The position numbers and the translations under genes were made by a program. This document shows positions 1-5,427 of a DNA stretch of 8,679 nt, piece after piece. Below the pieces are notes generated by a model. It searched no databases and was not told the DNA's origin. It saw only the letters and a list, made by a program, of their open reading frames with translations. Where the stretch lies: contig DZCT01000201.1 in NCBI GenBank assembly GCA_022736535.1, positions 1 to 8,679 of the forward strand. The letters run 5' to 3'. Positions within the stretch are counted from its first letter, which is position 1; each line of letters starts with the position of its first letter. Source of the stretch: Desulfatirhabdium butyrativorans. GTDB lineage: Bacteria; Desulfobacterota; Desulfobacteria; Desulfobacterales; JAIFKL01.

Positions 1-833
1 CCGCCGCTGCCGCCGTTGCCGCCATTTAAATAGTAGGAGTAATTTCCATTGCCGGCAGTGTTACTGCTTATTGTGCTGTAGTTCATTTCCAATCCGCCGC
101 TCTGGACAAATATACCGCCTCCATGTCCTCCCCTACCCCCGGGATCCCCCACGGCACCATCGCCAGCAGCATTGTTATTCAGCGTGCAACATATCAGTGA
201 AGTCCATCCGTAACTGTCAATATAAATCCCGGCACCGTCACCTCCGTTTCCGCCGAAACCGCCGTAACCGGTTCCATTAAAATTCACAGTGCTGTTTTCA
301 ATCGTCATAGGACTGCCGCTGAATATTCCGCCACCCTCTCCTCCGTTGCCGCCGGGTATGTAAGGATCTCCAGAACCGCCGTCGCCTACTCCTGTTCTGT
401 TTTCCATTATAGTACTATCTTTAATTGACAGATTTCCGATACTGAATATTCCTCCGCCCCTGCCTCCGGATCCGCCTAGAGAATCATTTCCCCATCCTCC
501 TTTTCCGGTAGAGTTGTTGTTCACGGTAGTGTTTTCTATCGTCACTTCTCCCTCAACATATACACCGCCTCCGTCACCGCCGTTTCCTCCGGTATTAGAA
601 AGATAACTTAAATTTAAATTTCCATATCCGCTGCCGCCGTTGCCAGTGATGTTACATTTCACCGTAGTGTTTTTCAAAATCGCCGATCCGCTGACATATA
701 TACCGCCTCCCCTGCCGCCATCTCCTCCTTCACCTTTCAAAGAGTAATGGCCAGATCCCCCGCTACCGGTTTGGTTATCGCTCACAACAGCGCTTTCCAG
801 CGTCAACGACCCTTTAACATATATACCGCCTCC
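1..833 (-). repeat. Seven Gly-rich beta-helix repeats coded in the minus-strand gene
   Basis: The GGG-I/V-Y/F signature (GAG in one copy) begins at nucleotides 833, 710, 572, 458, 335, 236 and 122, descending along the gene. The periods are therefore 41, 46, 38, 41, 33 and 38 residues. A degenerate unit without the GGG signature starts near 959 (FRIFYINSG). The first 17-20 residues of each unit are conserved as alternating hydrophobic strands with STV or TTV and an N-x-TG turn. The length variation falls in the Gly-rich second half (GGxGGDGG style). On the plus strand this appears as periodic CCGCC-rich sequence. The last unit is cut by the window edge. Confidence 0.85.
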
Positions 834-1262
834 GTCACTCCCATTAGCGCCGTGCAGGTTTTGTTCGGTTCCGTCTGTACCATTTGAAGTACAACCACCT
901 GTAATTGAGATATATTTTATCTTAACAATAACCCCGCTGTTAATATAAAAAATCCGAAACTCCGGCGTTCCCTCGGCGCTGCTCCGCTGAACCGTCACGC
1001 CGGCTCCGCCGTCAATCGTCAGATTTTTGTCAATGAGCAACTGACCTGTGGTCAGCGTGACAGTCGTAACACCTGCTGCAAAGACAAGCGTATCCCCTGC
1101 CTGTGCGTCGGCAATCGCCTGCCGCAGAGACCCGGCGCCGCTGTCGTTTCCGTTGGTCACGGTGACTGTCGCCGCATCCGCCGATAACACAAACCCGGCA
1201 GTCAGCAGTCCGATAAGCATAAAACACACACATTTTTTTCGGTGAAAAATTGAAGAAAACAT
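1..1262 (-). CDS. Secreted Gly-rich right-handed beta-helix protein, partial (C-terminus beyond window)
   Basis: Reading the minus strand from ATG at 1262-1260 gives 420 codons without a stop, continuing past position 1. The start follows AAGGAGG with a 6-nt spacer. Residues 1-31 form a Sec signal peptide: basic HRKK, a hydrophobic core of about 17 residues, then SADAA before TVTVTN. Residues 42-61 read GAGSLRQAIADAQAGDTLVF, the motif that opens many bacterial extracellular beta-helix proteins of the CSLREAI type, and LTIDGGAGVTV follows. From about residue 102 the chain is a repeat array. Each unit has a GGG-I-Y/F strand, a strand like LTIENSTV, an N-x-TG turn and a Gly-rich stretch. I infer a surface or released structural protein or adhesin. 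No catalytic motif is visible. Any anchor or sorting signal would be in the missing C-terminus. It is transcribed divergently from the TPS exoprotein gene. The secretion and fold class are fairly sure; the function is unknown. Confidence 0.88.
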   Translation of the reverse strand, partial: MFSSIFHRKKCVCFMLIGLLTAGFVLSADAATVTVTNGNDSGAGSLRQAIADAQAGDTLVFAAGVTTVTLTTGQLLIDKNLTIDGGAGVTVQRSSAEGTPEFRIFYINSGVIVKIKYISITGGCTSNGTDGTEQNLHGANGSDGGGIYVKGSLTLESAVVSDNQTGSGGSGHYSLKGEGGDGGRGGGIYVSGSAILKNTTVKCNITGNGGSGYGNLNLSYLSNTGGNGGDGGGVYVEGEVTIENTTVNNNSTGKGGWGNDSLGGSGGRGGGIFSIGNLSIKDSTIMENRTGVGDGGSGDPYIPGGNGGEGGGIFSGSPMTIENSTVNFNGTGYGGFGGNGGDGAGIYIDSYGWTSLICCTLNNNAAGDGAVGDPGGRGGHGGGIFVQSGGLEMNYSTISSNTAGNGNYSYYLNGGNGGSG

Positions 1263-1268
1263 GATGAA

Positions 1269-1275
1269 CCTCCTT
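1269..1275 (-). promoter_or_regulatory. Ribosome binding site of the beta-helix gene
   Basis: Plus-strand CCTCCTT reads AAGGAGG on the minus strand, ending six bases before ATG 1262-1260. It fixes the start at M1 and not at the internal Met 15, which would remove the basic part of the signal peptide. Confidence 0.85.
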
Positions 1276-1325
1276 GTCTTTAATTCATTGTTTTTTGTCA
1301 TGTTAAATTTTCATATTCTTCTTAT

Positions 1326-1331
1326 ATTATA
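1326..1331 (-). promoter_or_regulatory. Candidate -10 box for the beta-helix gene
   Basis: Plus-strand ATTATA gives a perfect TATAAT on the minus strand, 63 bases upstream of the start codon. The expected -35 zone (about 1348-1354) reads only TTTCTTG and matches TTGACA poorly. TTGCAA at 1345-1350 is closer but leaves a 13-base spacer. The leader in between is AT-rich. This is plausible as a sigma-70-type promoter with a weak -35, or one needing an activator. Confidence 0.4.
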
Positions 1332-1360
1332 GGTTAGCTGTCTTTTGCAAGAAAAAAACA

Positions 1361-1391
1361 GGATTTTCAGGATTAAAGGATTTTCAGGATT
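1361..1391. repeat. 14-bp direct repeat GGATTTTCAGGATT, two copies
   Basis: GGATTTTCAGGATT occurs at 1361-1374 and again at 1378-1391, separated by AAA. The bases 1369-1383 (AGGATTAAAGGATTT) are the exact reverse complement of 1508-1522. The pair could be the left end of a small palindromic intergenic element. Confidence 0.8.
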
Positions 1392-1478
1392 GTCGGCGCT
1401 GCTAAAATTTCGCTGCGCTCATTTCAGCACTCCGGATTGCCGGATTGATTAAGGGTACGCCGACGGCCTGCCCCTGCG

Positions 1479-1651
1479 AAAATTCGGGCGTCCGTAAGGT
1501 TTGACAGAAATCCTTTAATCCTTAAATCCTTTAATCAGGGTTCAGACATTGTGTGCTGGCGGCGTGTCCATAGTAAAATTCAGGCGTCCGGAAGACCTGA
1601 CGCAAATCCTGAAAATCATTTTAATCAGACGAATCAGAGTTCAGACAATTG
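1479..1651. repeat. Imperfect direct repeat of about 75 bp, two copies
   Basis: Copy one (1479-1551) and copy two (1575-1651) align along their length. Both open with AAAATTC-R-GGCGTCCG, continue AAG..YTGAC..AAATCCT, pass through an AATC-rich centre and close with a TTCAGACA-TTG block. They differ by substitutions and small indels. Copy two carries AAATCCTGAAAATC (1604-1617), the inverse of the GATTTTCAGGATT motif at 1362-1374 and 1379-1391. This looks like a duplicated intergenic repeat, probably dispersed in the genome. Confidence 0.7.
1508..1536. repeat. 13-bp direct repeat AAATCCTTTAATC, two copies
   Basis: AAATCCTTTAATC occurs at 1508-1520 and 1524-1536, a period of 16. AAATCCTTTAATCCT (1508-1522) is the perfect inverted partner of 1369-1383, so the two clusters enclose about 124 bp. 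The inner stretch also holds GC-rich self-similar bits (GGCGCTGC, CGCTGCGC). Confidence 0.8.
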
Positions 1652-1762
1652 AATCAGCCTTCCGCCCCGAAATTTTTCGCTTTGAAATCAGCCGGATTCA
1701 GAATCTCCGTCATGCAGTCCCCGTCCGCTCTTCCCCGATAAAAAGTCCACTCAAAATTCCCC

Positions 1763-1794
1763 TTGCTTTTACTTTCATTTATTAATAATATAAA
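1763..1794 (+). promoter_or_regulatory. Candidate promoter of the TPS exoprotein gene
   Basis: TTGCTT (1763-1768) followed after 17 bases by TAATAT (1786-1791) is a loose -35/-10 pair. TATAAA (1789-1794) is a better -10 but sits 20 bases from that -35. The region is the most AT-rich part of the spacer and lies 30-60 bases before the start codon. Supported only by position and composition. Confidence 0.3.
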
Positions 1795-1813
1795 TCAATG
1801 TTTGCTGAAAAAA

Positions 1814-1820
1814 AAGGAGG
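1814..1820 (+). promoter_or_regulatory. Ribosome binding site deciding the TPS exoprotein start
   Basis: AAGGAGG lies five bases before ATG 1826. The frame is open further upstream to a TTG at 1763, but that start has no Shine-Dalgarno site and would put 21 residues in front of the signal peptide, so 1826 is chosen. Confidence 0.9.
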
Positions 1821-1825
1821 TTTTC

Positions 1826-4800
1826 ATGAACTGTCTGAAAATATTCTTTATTATTGCATTCCACCTGCTTGCAACCGCGCCTGCGGCTTATGCCCAGGTG
1901 GTCTTTGACGGCAGCATCGGCGCTGCCGGAAAATTGAATCTGCCGGGACCGGATTATGATATTAAAGCTGAATACGGGCGTCAAGCCGGAGCGAATCTGT
2001 TTCACAGTTTTCAGCAATTCAATCTCAATACCCATGAAACCGCCACATTCACGGGACCGGATTCGGTTCGCAACATCATCAGCCGTGTGACCGGCGGAAA
2101 CGCCTCATGGATTGACGGAATGCTCCGGTCTGCCATTCCGGGCGCGGATTTGTATCTGCTGAATCCCGCAGGCGTGATGTTCGGTCAGAACGCATCGCTG
2201 GATCTGAGCGGCGGGTTTCATGTCAGCACAGCCGATTATCTGCGTCTCGGAGACAATGACCGCTTTTACACCTTTCCCCATGAAAATGACATGCTCTCCG
2301 TGTCCGAACCTGCGGCTTTCGGCTTTTTGGACGGAGATTCGGGAAAAATCACTCTTGAAGGAAAAGGAAAGCTCGGCTATGAAATATGGGGCGAAAACGA
2401 TGCGAGTTGGCGGGACTGGTGGAAACATGCAGGTATCAAAGAAGATGACAACAAAAATCTGATGTTTGTGCCGGGTCTTGCGGTATCGGAAGGTAAAAAT
2501 ATTTCGCTTGTCGGCGGCGACATCGAGATCAAAGGCACATCGGTGCCGAATATAAAAGGCGATGATGTGCCTGTGGGCGCAAATCTGAACGCGCCTGAAG
2601 GAAAAATTCAGATGGCGAGCATTGCTTCGGAAGGAGAAGCGGCCTTTACAGACGCGGGTTTGGATGTTTCCGGTTCCCGACTCGGAAACATCACGATGTC
2701 TGAGGGCGCGGGGATCACGGTCAACAGCAGCGGTAACGACAGCACCCGTGCCGGCGCGGGCAGCGTTTTTATCCGTAGCGGCAGTTTTGTCATGGACACC
2801 GCCAGCCGGATCATATCTCAGCCAAGACACGGAGACGGGCAGACCATCGTGATTCAGGCAGACAATGTGACGTTGCAAAACAGCAGTGAGATAAAGGCAA
2901 ACGCTCTCGGAACCGGCAAAGGAACTGATGTTGTCATCAATGCCTCTGAAACAGTTACGATTGCAGACGGGAAAATAAAAAACGGTTCTTTTTATAAGCA
3001 GGACGCGGGCGCGGGCGGAGAACTGTCTGTCACAGCAAAAAATATAGAAATTTCAGGCACCAAATCATCGCTCGGCGGAGAATCCTACGGCTCAGGAAAA
3101 GGCGGAAATATCACTCTGAACGCTGCCGAATCGCTTCATCTTTTTAAAGAAGGGCAGATTTCCGCTTCTGCAACCGCATGGAGTACCAGCAGGGGCGGAG
3201 ATATTACTGTCACTGCACCGCAGTTGACAGTTGAAAATAAAGCGGTCATCAAAAGCAGATCAGAAGGCGCGGGCCAAGGCGGAAATATCGCCATCCATGT
3301 CCGGGAATTGCAGATTGCAGACAGAGGCGAAATTTCCCTGCGGGCAGAGCAGTCCGGCAACGGTGGAAATTTAAGCATTTCCGGCATTGATCCGGCTTAT
3401 GACGACTTTGCGGATGTTGTCGCGCTTTCCGGCGAAAACAGCGCGATTCGGGCAGATACAACCGGCAGCGGCAACGCGGGAAATATTTCCGTCACAGCCA
3501 AAAGCATGTCTCTGACAGATACCGCTTCTGTTGTCACCTCTGCTTCGGACACCGGAAATGCAGGCAATATCAAATTGAATGTTGAAAAACTCGATCTCGG
3601 CAAAAACTCGGTGATTGCCTCCTCCAGCGAATATCTTTCTGTGAAAATTCATACTGTTGCCGATCTTGCCGCAAGAGACGAACTGACGGCTGAGGCAAAA
3701 CCCGATGATGTTGTGATTGTAAAGGACGCGGGAGACGGTTCATCAGCAGCCTTTATGCTGAATGCTTTCGGAGATGTATGGATTCCCATCGGCAAAGACA
3801 TTCGCATTGTCGCCGATCTCACAGAATTGGATGATCTTTCCTTTGCCTTTCAGATGGGAGAAACGGTTATCGAACCCGGGGAAATCGCTGTTGTAAAGGA
3901 TACCGGAGACGGTGCTGCCGGAAGCTTTGTTTTTAATGGATTAAGCGAATGGGTAAAAATAAAAAGCGTTTATCTGGCGGATGATATTGCAGATCGGGAA
4001 GGCTTTACCGCGCTTGCCGGAGATGTTGCCCGCGTTGATACCGTGGACGGCTCAATCAGGAATTTTGTCTATACAGGCAAAGAATGGCTTGATTTTAAAG
4101 AAGTTTACAAAGTGAAAGACATAGCGGAACGCGACAGACTCAGCGTTCATGCCGGTGATGCGGCAAAAGTCGAAGACGCGGGAGACGGCAAGACAAAAGG
4201 CTTTGTTTTTGACGGCGAAAACTGGATCCCTTTCTATATGACCGGCAGCGCGGGCGCAATTGACATTCAAGCCCGCGATGCGGTCACATTGAAAGATGAC
4301 AGTCTGATTTCCACTGCCAGCACGGGCGGTGTCATTGCAGGCGAAATAAGGCTCAATGCCCCGGAAGTGAAACTCGGCGACAGGGCATTGATCGCCTCGA
4401 CAAGCGAGTCGGTCGGAGACGCGGGAACGATTTCGGTCAACACTCAAGGCGGCTCGGTCTCTCTCGACGGCGATGCGGCGTTGAGCAGCGCGACATCCGG
4501 CTACGGCAACGCGGGCAGTGTCACAGTGAATACCGGCAGTCTTGAGGCGGGCGGAAACGCGTGTATCTCATCTGCGAGCAATTTCAAGGAAAAAGGAGGA
4601 GATGCGGGAACCGTAAGCATACAGGCGGACAGCGGGCTTCGGATCAGGGACAGCGCATCTGTGAAAACATCTGCCCAAGGTCAGGGAAATGCAGGCAATA
4701 TCAGCATTGAAGCGGGAAATGTCCGTCTTGAAAACGGGGCTGCGGTTTCTTCTGCAAGCCATGCGCGGGAAAACGGCGGCGCGGCAGGCATGATCCGTAT

Positions 4801-5347
4801 CAATGCGGATTCGGTTTGGCTTCTGAACAGCAGTTCTCTGACAAGCGAAGCTGAAAACACTGCCGCCCTTGACGAGACAGCGGATAAGCAAAACGGCAGG
4901 ATAGAAATGCAGATAAAAGACACACTGTATCTCTCAGGCAGCCGGATTACGACCAGCGTGAAGGGCGGTCTCGGAAACGGCGGAGATGTTGTCATCGGAT
5001 CGCCGACATTTGTTGTGCTGAACAAAGGCGAGATAAAAGCAAACGCCTATCAGGGAAACGGCGGGAATATCCGTATTGTTACGGATCATTTTATTCAGTC
5101 ATTCAAAAGCATTGTCTCTGCCTCGTCACAGTTCGGGCTTGACGGATCCGTAGAAATTGAGGCTCCGGATGAAAATATGAGTGAAAGTCTGACGATTTTA
5201 CCGGAGAGTTATTTGGATGTGACACAGTGGATGCGGAATCCCTGTGCGGAAAGGGGCCGGAGGAAAGCCAGCACCTTTGTGATCACCGGACGGGACGGCG
5301 TAAGCATTCTGGCGGATGACTGGCTGCCGAGTCCGCCGGGGAATTGA
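1826..5347 (+). CDS. TpsA-type two-partner-secretion exoprotein (filamentous haemagglutinin family), 1173 aa
   Basis: The product is a large secreted beta-helix protein, probably a surface adhesin, exported by Sec and then by a TpsB-type outer-membrane pore. Residues 1-23 are a signal peptide ending AYA before QVVFDG. Residues about 26-155 are the haemagglutination-activity (TPS) domain, with NLFHSFQQFNL (57-67), NIISRVTGG, and NPAGV at 113-117, the equivalent of the NPNGI motif, followed by MFGQNASLDLSG. Next comes SLVGGDIEIKG, then many degenerate helix turns of the type G-x-GG-N/D-I-x-I/V to near residue 1130. Residues 606-805 interrupt the helix with four other modules. The C-terminus (C1140, then STFVITGRDGV) fits the conserved tail of this family. 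A Trp-rich charged stretch (about 175-212) looks inserted just after the TPS core. No TpsB is in the window. The next gene starts 80 bp downstream. Ligand unknown; family assignment is strong. Confidence 0.93.
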   Translation: MNCLKIFFIIAFHLLATAPAAYAQVVFDGSIGAAGKLNLPGPDYDIKAEYGRQAGANLFHSFQQFNLNTHETATFTGPDSVRNIISRVTGGNASWIDGMLRSAIPGADLYLLNPAGVMFGQNASLDLSGGFHVSTADYLRLGDNDRFYTFPHENDMLSVSEPAAFGFLDGDSGKITLEGKGKLGYEIWGENDASWRDWWKHAGIKEDDNKNLMFVPGLAVSEGKNISLVGGDIEIKGTSVPNIKGDDVPVGANLNAPEGKIQMASIASEGEAAFTDAGLDVSGSRLGNITMSEGAGITVNSSGNDSTRAGAGSVFIRSGSFVMDTASRIISQPRHGDGQTIVIQADNVTLQNSSEIKANALGTGKGTDVVINASETVTIADGKIKNGSFYKQDAGAGGELSVTAKNIEISGTKSSLGGESYGSGKGGNITLNAAESLHLFKEGQISASATAWSTSRGGDITVTAPQLTVENKAVIKSRSEGAGQGGNIAIHVRELQIADRGEISLRAEQSGNGGNLSISGIDPAYDDFADVVALSGENSAIRADTTGSGNAGNISVTAKSMSLTDTASVVTSASDTGNAGNIKLNVEKLDLGKNSVIASSSEYLSVKIHTVADLAARDELTAEAKPDDVVIVKDAGDGSSAAFMLNAFGDVWIPIGKDIRIVADLTELDDLSFAFQMGETVIEPGEIAVVKDTGDGAAGSFVFNGLSEWVKIKSVYLADDIADREGFTALAGDVARVDTVDGSIRNFVYTGKEWLDFKEVYKVKDIAERDRLSVHAGDAAKVEDAGDGKTKGFVFDGENWIPFYMTGSAGAIDIQARDAVTLKDDSLISTASTGGVIAGEIRLNAPEVKLGDRALIASTSESVGDAGTISVNTQGGSVSLDGDAALSSATSGYGNAGSVTVNTGSLEAGGNACISSASNFKEKGGDAGTVSIQADSGLRIRDSASVKTSAQGQGNAGNISIEAGNVRLENGAAVSSASHARENGGAAGMIRINADSVWLLNSSSLTSEAENTAALDETADKQNGRIEMQIKDTLYLSGSRITTSVKGGLGNGGDVVIGSPTFVVLNKGEIKANAYQGNGGNIRIVTDHFIQSFKSIVSASSQFGLDGSVEIEAPDENMSESLTILPESYLDVTQWMRNPCAERGRRKASTFVITGRDGVSILADDWLPSPPGN
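3641..4240 (+). repeat. Four tandem approx. 50-residue modules inside the TpsA helix
   Basis: Copies start at 3641, 3794, 3965 and 4100 and are 51, 57, 45 and 46 residues long. The shared pattern is V-x-D-I/L-A-x-R-D-x-L, then GDVA-x-V-x-DAGDG, a short strand such as FVFDG, and W-I/V-x. The copies are diverged in sequence. The pattern lacks the Gly-Asn turns of the surrounding helix, so it is a separate small beta domain. I recall similar ARDAL...GD...V.D.GDG...W repeats from phage tail or virion proteins; that link is from memory and unverified. The function may be a spacer or ligand-binding arm. Confidence 0.8.
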
Positions 5348-5364
5348 GAATTGAGAATTGAGAA
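5341..5364. repeat. 7-bp tandem repeat GAATTGA, 3.4 copies, over the tpsA stop
   Basis: GAATTGA is repeated at 5341, 5348 and 5355 plus GAA. The first copy contains the TGA stop (5345-5347), so changes in copy number would leave the protein end unchanged. A looser 7-mer pair GGACTGA/GGACTCA follows at 5370-5383. Confidence 0.85.
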
Positions 5365-5406
5365 ATAAAGGACTGAGGACTCAGCACTTCTATTTCTCAA
5401 TTCTCA
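5352..5406. repeat. Perfect 16-bp inverted repeat between tpsA and the next gene
   Basis: TGAGAATTGAGAAATA (5352-5367) pairs exactly with TATTTCTCAATTCTCA (5391-5406) across a 23-base loop. The loop itself contains CTGA-GGAC-TCAG (5373-5384). The stem is AT-rich and no T-run follows, so a classical intrinsic terminator is unlikely. It may be an mRNA processing or stability element that adjusts downstream expression, or just a dispersed palindromic repeat. Confidence 0.8.
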
Positions 5407-5415
5407 CTTAACAAC

Positions 5416-5420
5416 GGAGG
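5416..5420 (+). promoter_or_regulatory. Ribosome binding site of the Ig-like repeat protein gene
   Basis: GGAGG ends seven bases before ATG 5428, just outside the inverted-repeat stem, so it stays accessible if the hairpin forms. It supports M1 over the internal Met 12 (5461). Confidence 0.85.
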
Positions 5421-5427
5421 AAACAAC

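Larger units (their letters stand above)
1263..1825. other. Divergent intergenic region of about 560 bp, no credible gene
   Basis: This stretch separates two divergently transcribed genes. Its ends are AT-rich and carry the ribosome binding sites and candidate promoters. The middle (about 1360-1660) is dominated by short direct and inverted repeats, listed separately. The open frames inside it, such as one at 1549-1785, are short, lack a Shine-Dalgarno site, follow the repeats and resemble no known protein. No tRNA-like fold or obvious riboswitch was seen by eye. Confidence 0.7.

Noticed and set aside
1..840. Regularly spaced CCGCC-rich repeats resembling a CRISPR array
   Set aside because: The units are diverged, vary in length and encode one continuous protein repeat on the minus strand; there are no identical repeats or unique spacers.
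1030..1245. Short open frames on both strands at 1030-1245
   Set aside because: They overlap the signal peptide and N-terminus of the minus-strand beta-helix gene in other frames. Only the frame starting at 1262 has a ribosome site and a recognisable secreted N-terminus.
1549..1785. Small plus-strand open frame of 78 codons in the spacer
   Set aside because: It begins with GTG without a ribosome site and runs through the intergenic repeats. The product is Arg/Ile/Pro-rich with no family resemblance.
1763..1825. Upstream TTG start extending the TPS exoprotein by 21 residues
   Set aside because: No Shine-Dalgarno site lies before TTG 1763, it overlaps the likely promoter, and ATG 1826 has a strong AAGGAGG and starts a clean signal peptide.
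2105..2878. Long minus-strand open frame opposite the TPS exoprotein
   Set aside because: It is a shadow of the tpsA reading frame. It has no ribosome site and its His/Arg/Ala-rich product has no domain-like pattern.
5352..5406. Rho-independent terminator after tpsA
   Set aside because: The stem is AT-rich and is followed by CTTAACAACGG with no T-run. Kept as an inverted repeat only.
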